In this document: one piece after another, positions 33,914-41,950 of the stretch
Numbering within the stretch: the first letter of the stretch is position 1
Layout of the letters: each line of letters starts with the position of its first letter
Assembly: GCA_035256645.1 (NCBI GenBank)
Contig: DATEXU010000170.1
Location: forward strand, 1-51,760
DNA: 51,760 bases
Reading direction: 5' to 3'
From: G026625185 sp035256645
GTDB lineage: Bacteria; Desulfobacterota; WTBG01; JAGOGO01
The notes under the pieces: generated by a model
What the model was told of the DNA's origin: nothing
Database searches by the model: none
The model's input: the letters and a program-made list of their open reading frames with translations, nothing else
Position numbers and translations under genes: made by a program

Positions 33914-33985
33914 GTCACCCTGAACTCGTTTCAGGGTCTCATAAGTCCTTGATTTTACGAGATGCTGAAACAAGTTCAGCATGAC
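33914..33985. repeat. 72-bp double-hairpin repeat, copy C1
   Basis: CACCCTGAACTCGTTTCAGGGT forms one hairpin and ATGCTGAAACAAGTTCAGCAT the second, bounded by GTCA and TGAC. The same 72-bp element lies inverted at 41825-41896. The rest of the gap to queE (33986-34060) holds nothing I recognise. Confidence 0.8.
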
Positions 33986-34060
33986 ATTTTCTATGGGTTT
34001 CAACTTGTTACGAGAGCGTCAAGAGTAATAATCTTCTAAGAAAATATTGTTGGGGGCGCT

Positions 34061-34711
34061 TTGGCCTTAAGGGTTAACGAGATCTTTTTTAGTATCCAGG
34101 GAGAGTCTTCGTACGCTGGCTGGCCCTGTGTTTTTATTAGGCTTACGGGTTGCAACTTACGATGCTCGTACTGTGATACGGTGTATGCATACGAGGAAGG
34201 CAAAGAGAAGACCATTACAGAAATCCTGGAAGAAATCAAAAAATTTCCTTGTATGCTGATCGAAATTACAGGTGGAGAGCCGCTTCTGCAAAGCGATACC
34301 CCCATGCTCATTGAAACCCTTCTTGAAAAAAATTACCGGGTTCTTTTGGAAACGAATGGGAGTCTTGATATTAACAGGGTGAGCAATCAGTGCGTGAAAA
34401 TAGTAGATTTTAAATGTCCCAGCAGTGGAATGTGCCAGTTCAATAATTTAAATAATATAAACTATCTTACCGACCAAGATGAAATAAAATTTATTATCGG
34501 AAACCGGGAAGATTTTGACTATGCCAAGGGAATAATAACTCTTTTAAAGGAAAGGCCTTTTTTAAAAAGGAGGCCCATTCATTTTGCGCCGGTTTTTGGA
34601 AAAATAAAACCCGGAGAGCTTGCCAGGTGGATACTAACGGAACAGGTGCCCGTTCACCTTCAGCTCCAGATTCAGAAAATAATTTGGCCGAAAAAAAAGA
34701 GGGGTGTCTGA
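34061..34711 (+). CDS. queE: 7-carboxy-7-deazaguanine synthase
   Basis: 216 residues, radical SAM enzyme with FFSIQGES at the start, cluster motif CNLRCSYCDT (C-x3-C-x2-C), and TGGEPLLQ. It converts carboxytetrahydropterin to carboxydeazaguanine in the queuosine pathway. TTG start with GGGGGCGC just upstream. Ends 1 base before the queC ATG. Confidence 0.93.
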   Translation: MALRVNEIFFSIQGESSYAGWPCVFIRLTGCNLRCSYCDTVYAYEEGKEKTITEILEEIKKFPCMLIEITGGEPLLQSDTPMLIETLLEKNYRVLLETNGSLDINRVSNQCVKIVDFKCPSSGMCQFNNLNNINYLTDQDEIKFIIGNREDFDYAKGIITLLKERPFLKRRPIHFAPVFGKIKPGELARWILTEQVPVHLQLQIQKIIWPKKKRGV

Positions 34712-34712
34712 A

Positions 34713-35411
34713 ATGGGAAAAAAAGCGGTGGTCCTTTTGAGCGGAGGGATGGATTCTACCACAACCTTGGCGATAGCTAAAAAGGAAGGGTTTGAAATCT
34801 ATGCCTTAAGCTTTGACTATGGTCAGCGAAACTCTTTAGAAATTAAAAAGGCTGAAAAGATTGCCGGGTTTTTCGAAGTAAGGGATTATCTGGTTATCCC
34901 TGTGCATCTGAAAAAGATAGGGGGCTCGTCTCTTACTTCTGAGGGGATATCTTTACCGAGAGGAAGAGACTTCGGAGAAATTGGGAAAGAAATTCCTTCG
35001 ACGTATGTCCCGGCCAGAAATACCATATTTCTTTCATACGCGCTTGCCTGGGCCGAAGTTCTGGGAGCTGGGGACATATTTATTGGGGTTAATGCGATTG
35101 ACTGCAGCGGATACCCGGATACAAGGCCGGAATATATCCATGCTTTTGAGCACATGGCCAACCTGGCCACGAAAGCCGGGGCAGAGGGAAAATTAAAGTT
35201 TAAAATTCGTATCCCGCTTATAAACCTGAGCAAGGCAGAAATTATCAAAAAAGGGATGGCGCTTGGAGTTGATTATTCGCTCACCCATAGCTGCTACGAC
35301 CCCTTTCCCAATGGCATGGCGTGCGGTGAGTGTGATAGTTGCAGACTTCGCCTAAAAGGGTTTGAAGAAGCTGGGTTCAAAGATCCGATTTCCTATAAGG
35401 AGATTCGTTAA
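34713..35411 (+). CDS. queC: 7-cyano-7-deazaguanine synthase
   Basis: 232 residues with PP-loop SGGMDSTTTLAIA, FDYGQRNSLEI, FVPARN-type segment STYVPARNTIFLS, and four Zn-binding Cys in CYDPFPNGMACGECDSC. It makes preQ0 from the queE product. ATG 34713 is preferred to GTG 34704 because AGAGGGG lies 8 bases before it. With queE it supplies preQ0; queD and queF are not in this window. Confidence 0.95.
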   Translation: MGKKAVVLLSGGMDSTTTLAIAKKEGFEIYALSFDYGQRNSLEIKKAEKIAGFFEVRDYLVIPVHLKKIGGSSLTSEGISLPRGRDFGEIGKEIPSTYVPARNTIFLSYALAWAEVLGAGDIFIGVNAIDCSGYPDTRPEYIHAFEHMANLATKAGAEGKLKFKIRIPLINLSKAEIIKKGMALGVDYSLTHSCYDPFPNGMACGECDSCRLRLKGFEEAGFKDPISYKEIR

Positions 35412-35441
35412 CATAAAATTTTTTCATTAAGGAGGTGTGTC

Positions 35442-35786
35442 GTGCCCGTTATTACGTGTGGAAATTTAAAAGTTCAGGTGGATGATGAAGGTTATCTGGT
35501 AAACTTTGAGGACTGGAATGAAGATATTGCCTGTGTTCTCGCAGAAAGGGAAGGGATTAGTCAAGAATGTCCCCTTACTGAAGAGAAGATGGATATTTTA
35601 AGGTTTATGAGAGAGTATTACAAAAAGCATAATTCCTTTCCCCTCCTTAAGGCGGTCTGTAAAAATATCCATCAACCGAAAAATTGCACCTACGAGCAGT
35701 TTCCTGACCCGATTAAGGCATGGAAGATTGCCGGACTGCCAAAACCTACTACCGAGGTTTTTGCTTACATTAGACACACCCCTTGA
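35442..35786 (+). CDS. DsrC/TusE-family sulfur-relay-like protein without the C-terminal Cys
   Basis: 114 residues. The DsrC fold is recognisable: VDDEGYLVNFEDWNEDIA, then ILRFMREYYKKHNSFPLLK and IKAWKIAGLPKPT. In true DsrC/TusE the protein ends GLPKPTGC followed by one residue, with the reactive Cys penultimate. Here the end is TEVFAYIRHTP with no Cys. Other Cys are at 6, 31, 43, 73 and 82 (the AVCKN and KNCTY positions may be the redox pair of this subfamily). Strong ribosome site AAGGAGG, GTG start. The final A of its TGA is the first base of repeat A2. Placed after queC, but a link to thiolation is only a guess. Confidence 0.75.
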   Translation: MPVITCGNLKVQVDDEGYLVNFEDWNEDIACVLAEREGISQECPLTEEKMDILRFMREYYKKHNSFPLLKAVCKNIHQPKNCTYEQFPDPIKAWKIAGLPKPTTEVFAYIRHTP

Positions 35787-35947
35787 TGCCAAGTCGCCTT
35801 CATTTGCATATCTTTGTTGTCTCCTCGTCAGTTTTCGTAAATCGTAAAAAGTTAAACGTAAGGTGTTAAAACACTTCACGCTTCACGTCTCACTTTTCAC
35901 GTTTTGATCGTCGTCGCCTCGATCTGCTTTTGAATGCAACTCGGTAT
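35786..35947. repeat. 105-bp dispersed element, copy A2, with replaced centre
   Basis: Both arms match the other copies (left to CTCCTCGTCA, right from CCTCGATCTGC), but the centre is replaced by about 87 unrelated bases with TTCACG-type simple repeats, making the copy 162 bp. Abuts the DsrC-like stop codon. Confidence 0.8.
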
Positions 35948-36015
35948 GATCTAAGTTTCTGTCTATAAGACGTGGAATAGCAAATAAAACCTTTCAGTGA
36001 GTCTCAACAGGAAGA

Positions 36016-36405
36016 TTAAAAGGTAGAACAAGCATCACTGAGGATTGCGTGGGAAAGAATTTGAATTTCAGGGATACTGAAAGGGTTTTTTAGACAGGCC
36101 AAAGCTCCGCTTTCTAAAAATTCATCACTAAGCCCCTCGGTTGCAAACGCAAGAATAGGAAGAGAAGGATCAATTTTATTTATCCTTCGGGTAAGCTCAA
36201 GACCATTAATTTTTGGGACCGTATAATTCGTGATGATTAAATCGTAGTTTTTCGATTCTATCTTTTGAAGGGCTACCTCGCCATTTTCAGCAGCATCTAT
36301 TTCATAACCAAACGGCCGTAGTGTTTCAGAGATTATAAATCGTATAGTTTCCGCTTCATCCACGATCAAGACCAATTTTTTTCTTGCCCGGATATCACTT
36401 CCCAT
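36016..36405 (-). CDS. Stand-alone receiver-domain protein lacking the phosphoacceptor Asp
   Basis: 129 residues, one CheY-like domain. First strand LVLIVDEAET keeps Asp16 (Asp-Glu instead of Asp-Asp). The phosphorylation site reads YDLIITNYTVP, so the acceptor Asp is Asn60. The Thr (T89) and Lys (K106 in CLKNPF) switch residues remain. No output domain. Such pseudo-receivers act by binding alone. Start ATG is 13 bases after GGGGGAGG, a long spacing. No kinase gene nearby. Confidence 0.85.
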   Translation of the reverse strand: MGSDIRARKKLVLIVDEAETIRFIISETLRPFGYEIDAAENGEVALQKIESKNYDLIITNYTVPKINGLELTRRINKIDPSLPILAFATEGLSDEFLESGALACLKNPFSIPEIQILSHAILSDACSTF

Positions 36406-36486
36406 TTTAGGAAATTCACCTCCCCCGGAGGGTAAAGAACCCTTTTTCTCTTGAAAGCAGTTAAGAACATACCTTCAAGGAATTTT

Positions 36487-36512
36487 GGGCCCCTAAATTT
36501 GTTTAAGGGCCC
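36487..36512. other. Strong 11-bp hairpin without T-run
   Basis: GGGCCCCTAAA (36487-36497), loop TTTG, TTTAAGGGCCC (36502-36512), one mismatch. It lies between the converging ends and starts of the small basic protein (36551) and the receiver gene (36405), both on the minus strand. Lacking a U-tract, it may be a processing or pausing hairpin. Confidence 0.5.
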
Positions 36513-36550
36513 TCATCCTTGGCGTTTAATCAAAGACGCACAAAAAATGG

Positions 36551-36733
36551 TTATTTCTTTTTGGCCTTCTTTTTGGCCGGGGCTTTTTTTGCTGGTTTTG
36601 CGCATTTTGCTTTTTTCATTTCATCCTCCAATTTCTTTACTTTGTTTTTGTACATGCCAACTTTTTTAGTTAGACTGTTGATAGATGTTTTGGCGTACTT
36701 AATCCTGAGCTCTAGTTGCTTTGGCGTAGCCAT
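36551..36733 (-). CDS. Small basic protein with histone-H1-like Lys/Ala/Pro tail
   Basis: 60 residues: a helical half (QLELRIKYAKTSINSLTKKV, continuing to KKLEDEMKKAK) and a tail AKPAKKAPAKKKAKKK. Such tails bind DNA or RNA, as in Hc1-type or AlgP-like proteins. The helical half could dimerise. An excellent ribosome site (AAAGGAGG) precedes the ATG. Function not known; a nucleoid role is inference. Confidence 0.75.
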   Translation of the reverse strand: MATPKQLELRIKYAKTSINSLTKKVGMYKNKVKKLEDEMKKAKCAKPAKKAPAKKKAKKK

Positions 36734-37048
36734 ATCTTTTCCTCCTTTCTAGGAAAAAAGATACAATATATTGTAAGCTAAAAATTTAACTACCACAACA
36801 TATAGGACGATGTCAACAAAAAAATGCATTAATTTGTTTTTTTTCTGCTTATCCAACATGTTACCGCATGACAGGGATTTTTTATCGCCAAAACCACAAA
36901 AACCGTATAGAAACGAAAAAAGCAAAATTTCTTTTTTATTAAATAATTTTAAATGGTTTTAATTAATTTTACTTGACCAGCCGGCGATTTTTTCAGTATA
37001 CTAATAAATAGAGAAGAATATTCATTGGATAAAAAGACAGGGGGCATC
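36734..37048. other. A+T-rich intergenic region with a divergent promoter
   Basis: About 315 bases between the small basic protein gene and the kinase-like gene. It contains the promoter listed at 36973-37002 and otherwise only A/T-rich sequence. Confidence 0.4.
36973..37002 (+). promoter_or_regulatory. Promoter of the cytidylate-kinase-like gene
   Basis: TTGACC (36973-36978), 18-base spacer, TATACT (36997-37002), about 45 bases before the start codon. Confidence 0.6.
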
Positions 37049-37720
37049 ATGAAAATAAAAAAATCTCGTCCAATTCAACAGATAATCGAAGACCAGGTGA
37101 ATAATTGGAAATCTGCCCTTCCGCACAAGGAAGAAAAGAAAATAACGGTAGTTACTATTTCAAGGCAGGCCGGGAGCGGAGGCCATATTTTAGCTCAACG
37201 GGTTGCTCAGAAATTGAGTTTCGATTTCTTTGACCAGGAGATAACCCAAGCAGTGGCTGAAAACGCCCACATGAGAACCTTAGTGGTGGAATCATTGGAC
37301 GAAAAGGGGATTTCTGCGATAGATGACATAATTTCAGCGGTGGTGGAAAAACATCATCTCTGGGGGTACGAATATATGCAGCATCTTTTGAGGGTGATTG
37401 CTACCATAGGAAAACATGGCAACGCAGTGATATTGGGCAGGGGAGCGAATTTTATTCTTCCCCGAGAAGAAATTTTACGGGTAAGGGCGATAGCCCCACT
37501 GGCAGTTCGGGTTAAAAATATTGCCGAGCGGCTTAAGCTTTCTTCTGAACAAGCTAAAGAATACATCCAAAAAATTGAAGTGGAGCGGAAAGATTTTATT
37601 AAGAAATATTTTAAAGCTGACATTGATGATCCAGAAAATAATGATCTGGTGATCAATTTGGAAAAGCTGAGCATAGAGACTGCGATCGAAACAGTAAACG
37701 CCGCCCTGAAATCCTCATAA
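37049..37720 (+). CDS. Cytidylate-kinase-like protein
   Basis: 223 residues. P-loop-type start VVTISRQAGSGGHILAQRVA near 40-60, FFDQEITQAVAEN, and ILGRGANFIL, the pattern of the Cmk2-like family common in deltaproteobacteria and relatives. It is not the housekeeping cmk type and its substrate is not established. ATG 37049 is preceded by AGGGGGC. The TTG at 37025 is less likely. Single gene with its own promoter. Confidence 0.85.
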   Translation: MKIKKSRPIQQIIEDQVNNWKSALPHKEEKKITVVTISRQAGSGGHILAQRVAQKLSFDFFDQEITQAVAENAHMRTLVVESLDEKGISAIDDIISAVVEKHHLWGYEYMQHLLRVIATIGKHGNAVILGRGANFILPREEILRVRAIAPLAVRVKNIAERLKLSSEQAKEYIQKIEVERKDFIKKYFKADIDDPENNDLVINLEKLSIETAIETVNAALKSS

Positions 37721-37934
37721 GCCAGGGAACAACAGCGCTTGCGAAAAAAACAGGGGGGAATTTCCCTGGGGACCCTTTTCTGGCCCCAAAAACTTTTCAT
37801 TGGCCCTCTTTTTCGCCTTCGATTTTTTTTGAGAGATTTTTATTTATTGTTCACAGGACCAGGCATATAAAAAATATTTTATTCGATAAGATATTTGTTA
37901 AGCGTGGAGTATCTTCGCCAAAACCGCAGCCACT
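37721..37934. other. Intergenic region before the ATP-grasp genes
   Basis: 214 bases. CCAGGGAA (37722-37729) and TTCCCTGG (37762-37769) could pair around a long loop. No clear terminator T-run and no promoter I trust. Confidence 0.3.
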
Positions 37935-38828
37935 ATGAGTTCTTATCCAACTAAAATCGCAGTGCTCACCCATGTTAATGATAACTTCGTTTCAGGGCAT
38001 TATTTATTGAGGTTTTTGGTTGAAGCCTGGAAAAATGATGGGGTTGGCATCCGGATTTTGCGCGGCATAGAGCATTTTGAACCAGCGGATGGGTTAATCT
38101 TGCACCCTGATTTGACCATTGTACCCGATGACTATCTTGCCTTTTGCAGGCGCTATCCTCTTGTCATCAATGGGGGTGCGCGGGATATCTCCAAGCGAAA
38201 GATCAGCTCCAGTCTTGTTAACCAAAAAGATTCATATTGTGGGCCGGTGATCGTTAAGAGCAATTTTAACCATGGCGGCAAATCAGAACGAAAAAAAATG
38301 TCTCGGTGGGGACCTTTATATTGGGCGTTAAGCAGCTCGACAAAATGGCTGCCCTGGAGCTGGACTGGACGTTTGCGCCCTCATAACTACCCGATTTTCA
38401 ACTCCTCCCGGGATGTTCCCCGCGCCGCATGGCGTAATCCCCACCTGGTGGTTGAGAAGTTTCTTCCTGAGCGGGAAGGCGCTTATTATTGTTTGAGGCA
38501 GTGGATATTTTTTGGAGACCATGAGATAAATCACCGTATTTTTTCTAAAAGTCCGATTGTCAAAGCAAGCAATACCATAGATCACGAAGATGTGCTACCT
38601 GTTCCCGAGGCACTGCGAGCCTTACGAACAAAACTCCAGTTCGACTACGGTAAATTCGATTACGTCAGTTTTAACGGCGAGGCTATACTTTTGGATGCCA
38701 ACCGTACCCCCACGGTTGCGTGGACTACTCCTACCACACGGCAGGCTTCAATAGTTAACGAACTCGCCCAAGGATTGTTCTCTTTTTTTGCTAAAAAGGC
38801 GGGAGAGCAAGAGGTGGCGGCGCCGTGA
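37935..38828 (+). CDS. ATP-grasp-like protein
   Basis: 297 residues. The C-terminal half has ATP-grasp character: VIVKSNFNHGG (first Lys and loop), LVVEKFLPEREGAYYCLRQW, and an acidic end with FNGEAILLDANRTPT resembling the Mg-binding ExN motif (here LDANRTP). The N-terminal half (YPTKIAVLTHVNDNF, GLILHPDLTIVPDDYL) resembles a pre-ATP-grasp domain. Substrate unknown. No ribosome site is visible at the ATG. It leads into a second ATP-grasp gene 92 bases on. Confidence 0.7.
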   Translation: MSSYPTKIAVLTHVNDNFVSGHYLLRFLVEAWKNDGVGIRILRGIEHFEPADGLILHPDLTIVPDDYLAFCRRYPLVINGGARDISKRKISSSLVNQKDSYCGPVIVKSNFNHGGKSERKKMSRWGPLYWALSSSTKWLPWSWTGRLRPHNYPIFNSSRDVPRAAWRNPHLVVEKFLPEREGAYYCLRQWIFFGDHEINHRIFSKSPIVKASNTIDHEDVLPVPEALRALRTKLQFDYGKFDYVSFNGEAILLDANRTPTVAWTTPTTRQASIVNELAQGLFSFFAKKAGEQEVAAP

Positions 38829-38920
38829 TGGTATCACGAAATTTCACGGGAGCTCGGTGGCGTCTTACCAATAGAGATGTAAAGCATGCGCCAGAGTCAT
38901 CATGATACCAGGGGTCATGT

Positions 38921-40111
38921 GTGAGCGCTTGGTTGAAACCTATCCAAAGCCTGAGTCAGATATATGGCTCTGATGTGATTTATTCACCACGGGCCTCACC
39001 CAACGCGTGCACCTGGTTGCCCCATGATGAGTTTATCTTGGATAGCATGACCGGCGGACAGATTCCGGTTGCGGGCGATATGTCAATTCTCTGTGCGGCG
39101 AGCGTTTCAACTCCGGAGGGGCTGCAGCTTTTGCGCGACGCGGGATTTAATATTCCGCGGGTGGTGTTCCGTTACTCCGCTGCCGTTGATTATCTGCACA
39201 AACTCAAAAGCCTGTACAAGGAGAGAAAAAAAATAGCCCTCCTCCATGTACATCCAGCTTCTGAACTTCCACCGGAAGCCTGTTGGGTTAAGCCGGAAAC
39301 GTTGTCTTTTCTAAACAACAAGGCGAATCTTGCCACACTGGTTAACCCACGCCATGTGCCTACGCGTCGGACGTTGATGCCCAGTCGCCTTTTTATTGAG
39401 ATCTCGTCTCATCGTTTTCCGCTGGTGGTGAAGGCCGCGACCGACGAATCAAGCGGGGGAGGCGTTGATGTGGTGATCTGCCGGACATCTCGGGGACTGA
39501 AACGGGCTGCAGCCTTGTTTCAGTCTTGTACGCGCGTAGTGATTGAGGAATTCCTTCCGATTAAGAGAAATTTGTGTCTTAACTATGCCGCGACAGCTGA
39601 AGGTGCAATTAATTATTTAGGTTGCGCGGAGCAGGTTAGTGGTGTCCAGGGTAAATACCAGGGGAATTGGATCGACCCTACGACCATGGCTCCCCCTTTG
39701 GCAATAGAGATTGGCGCCAGGGTGGTGGCTGCTGGATTTGCGTTAGGATATTATGGTTGTGTGGGTATTGACATGGCAGTGCTGGAAGATGATCGGATTG
39801 TAGTATTTGACCTGAATTTCCGCGTTAATGGGTCTACCGCCGCGTTGTTGCTTGCCGAGAGCGTGCAGCGCACCTCGGGCCGAACGGTGTTGCGGTTTCG
39901 AGCTTTGCGGGGAAGCGGGACCTATCGTGATCTCTTAAATAGCGCTTATGCCGCCATACACAAGGGTGTCTTTTTGCCCCTTTCCAGTTACGATCCTGAA
40001 GCAGGCGGATATCCAAGAACGCGCCCCCGAATGACTGGCCTGATCCTCGGAAAAACCCGCGAAGAAGCGGAAGAACACGAACGTGAGCTTTCCGCAATGG
40101 GCCTATCATAA
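38921..40111 (+). CDS. ATP-grasp-domain protein
   Basis: 396 residues. ATP-grasp parts: PLVVKAATDESSGGGVDVV (Lys and Gly-rich loop, near 167), RVVIEEFLPIKRN, YYGCVGIDMAVLEDD and VVFDLNFRVNGSTAA (Mg-binding Asp-x-Asn-x-Arg). It belongs to the carboxylate-amine ligase superfamily; I cannot name the acceptor. GTG start with AGGGG 7 bases before. Higher G+C than the A+T-rich genes elsewhere in the window. The 92-base gap upstream holds an inverted repeat TGGTATCA ... TGATACCA. Confidence 0.75.
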   Translation: MSAWLKPIQSLSQIYGSDVIYSPRASPNACTWLPHDEFILDSMTGGQIPVAGDMSILCAASVSTPEGLQLLRDAGFNIPRVVFRYSAAVDYLHKLKSLYKERKKIALLHVHPASELPPEACWVKPETLSFLNNKANLATLVNPRHVPTRRTLMPSRLFIEISSHRFPLVVKAATDESSGGGVDVVICRTSRGLKRAAALFQSCTRVVIEEFLPIKRNLCLNYAATAEGAINYLGCAEQVSGVQGKYQGNWIDPTTMAPPLAIEIGARVVAAGFALGYYGCVGIDMAVLEDDRIVVFDLNFRVNGSTAALLLAESVQRTSGRTVLRFRALRGSGTYRDLLNSAYAAIHKGVFLPLSSYDPEAGGYPRTRPRMTGLILGKTREEAEEHERELSAMGLS

Positions 40112-40223
40112 GGCAAGAAGTTTGAAGCGAGAGGCAATGACAGAAAGCAGTTTTTTATCCGGTCCTATTCTTTTTTAGATTTGCATGGTATCTTGCGGAA
40201 TGAATATTTTTTGAGGAACCATT

Positions 40224-41714
40224 ATGAAGATTTGTCTCATTGATGCTGCGGCAGCGAACGCAAAAAGGTTTTTGCCCCACTGGACCCCCCTGGGACTGGC
40301 CTATATCGCGGCCACGCTTGAACAAGGGGGTCACGAAGTTTTAATCATAGAGCGGGATGTTCTCTTTAGAAAAAATCGGCTGAGTATCGACAAGGTTGAC
40401 CACATAATGGAGGAAAGGCTCAGGTTTTTCGGCCCCGATTTAATCGGGCTGAGCTCGGCCTCAGAGTTGTTTCCGGATGTAGTGAAATCAGCCCGCATTG
40501 CCAAGACACTTTTTCCTGGTATTCCGGTGGTGTATGGGGGGCACCATGCAAGCGCTGTGTTCACCGAGGCGCTCGAGACATGTAGTGATATTGACATTGT
40601 TGCCGCAGGCGAAGGAGAGGCAACCATGCTTGAATTAGCTAATGGCGCGCGTTATGAGGAGGTTAAGGGTATTTGCTTTAGAAGCGGCGAATCATTAGCC
40701 AAAAATTCTCCGAGGCCGGCCATAGAAGCATTAGATACTTTGCCTATGCCCGCGCGTCATCTTTTAGATATGGATTTTTACACCAAACCATCTCCAAGCT
40801 TGATCAGAAGCGTAACGCTTAAAGCAACAACAATGCTCACTTCCAGAGGATGTCCGTTTAGTTGTAAGTTTTGCGTTGAGTCTCTTCCGGTTGGCAAGAA
40901 ACACCGGGCGCATTCGCCAGCCCGCGTTATTGCTGAGCTTGATCATATCTTAAGGAACTATGATGTTGAGGCGATTTATTTTTTGGACGAAGGATTTTTA
41001 ACCAATGAGCCGAGGGTGAGAGGGTTTTGTGAGATAATGATCAGAGATGGCTACAATCAGAAGGTGAAATGGGCCGCCCAGGTAAGGGTTGATGTTTTGG
41101 ACCCGGATTTGTTGAAGCTGATGAAAGAAGCCGGTTGTATTCAGCTGGAATGTGGCTTTGAAACCGCCTCGGATCGTTTATTGAAAAACGTTAACAAAAA
41201 AACCTCTCAGCAGAAAAACCGAGAGATTGTAGCCTTGATTAAAGCAAACGGTATTCGATGTCTCGCCTATATCATTGCGGGCTTGCCGGGAGAAACCGAG
41301 GAAGAATTCCAGGCTTCGATTGAATTTATCAAGACTTCAGGGGTAGATGCAGTGTCTTTTTCGCAGTTTGTTCCCCACCCCGGATCTGTTTTCTATAATG
41401 AATTGACCCAAAGGGGGGTGCTTCAAAAAGGATTTTGGGAACAGGGTTGGGAAGGTTATAACAACATGAATTTTTCGGCAATGCCCGATGAGCGAGCCAA
41501 GGCACTATATGATCAAGCTCTGAAAAAAGTAATTAAACCTATCAATACAAAAGATCGGATGATGCATATTTCTCTGGGGCAGATGATAAAGAATACCTCC
41601 TTTCGCGAATTGGTCTCGAGAGTTTTTAATGCCCCGCTTTCGTTACCAAGATTTCTTTTTAATTGGATCAAAACAAGGCTTTTGAAAACCGTCCAACCCA
41701 GATCGCGCAGATAA
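40224..41714 (+). CDS. Cobalamin-binding-domain radical SAM protein
   Basis: 496 residues. N-terminal B12-binding-like Rossmann domain (residues about 1-150: HWTPLGLAYIAATLEQGGHE, VYGGHHASA, VAAGEGEAT), then a radical SAM core with LTSRGCPFSCKFC at about 205-216 (C-x3-C-x2-C) and ECGFETASDRLLKNVNK. The C-terminus is basic (KTRLLKTVQPRSRR). Members of this class do methylations, ring contractions or lipid modifications; the substrate cannot be told. The start has GAGGAACCATT before ATG. Likely co-transcribed with the two ATP-grasp genes (112-base gap). Confidence 0.88.
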   Translation: MKICLIDAAAANAKRFLPHWTPLGLAYIAATLEQGGHEVLIIERDVLFRKNRLSIDKVDHIMEERLRFFGPDLIGLSSASELFPDVVKSARIAKTLFPGIPVVYGGHHASAVFTEALETCSDIDIVAAGEGEATMLELANGARYEEVKGICFRSGESLAKNSPRPAIEALDTLPMPARHLLDMDFYTKPSPSLIRSVTLKATTMLTSRGCPFSCKFCVESLPVGKKHRAHSPARVIAELDHILRNYDVEAIYFLDEGFLTNEPRVRGFCEIMIRDGYNQKVKWAAQVRVDVLDPDLLKLMKEAGCIQLECGFETASDRLLKNVNKKTSQQKNREIVALIKANGIRCLAYIIAGLPGETEEEFQASIEFIKTSGVDAVSFSQFVPHPGSVFYNELTQRGVLQKGFWEQGWEGYNNMNFSAMPDERAKALYDQALKKVIKPINTKDRMMHISLGQMIKNTSFRELVSRVFNAPLSLPRFLFNWIKTRLLKTVQPRSRR

Positions 41715-41790
41715 GTCTTTCGCAAACGTCCGAAAAAACCTCTTGCTTTTCTTAAGAGAAGCCCTTCCAATCGCAGTGCTTCTCATAACG

Positions 41791-41806
41791 AGACTTTTGC
41801 AAAAGT
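41791..41806. repeat. Perfect 16-bp palindrome beside repeat C2
   Basis: GACTTTTGCAAAAGTC, fully self-complementary, 18 bases before the 72-bp repeat C2. Probably part of the same intergenic element. Confidence 0.6.
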
Positions 41807-41824
41807 CATGAAATAGCCCGTCAT

Positions 41825-41896
41825 GTCATGCTGAACTTGTTTCAGCATCTAATAAAACCAACGTGTTCTGAGACCCTGAAACGAGTTCAGGGTGAC
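41825..41896. repeat. 72-bp double-hairpin repeat, copy C2 (inverted)
   Basis: ATGCTGAACTTGTTTCAGCAT and ACCCTGAAACGAGTTCAGGGT hairpins in the opposite order to C1 at 33914-33985. It separates the plus-strand radical SAM gene from the minus-strand RiPP-type locus. Confidence 0.8.
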
Positions 41897-41950
41897 AGAA
41901 ACATATTTTGCAGGTATCAAAACCGGAAAAGCCCTGGCATCAACCACTGG

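Noticed and set aside
38829..38920. Inverted TGGTATCA/TGATACCA in the ATP-grasp gap as another 105-bp element
   Set aside because: End bases resemble the element but are turned inward, and the interior does not match.
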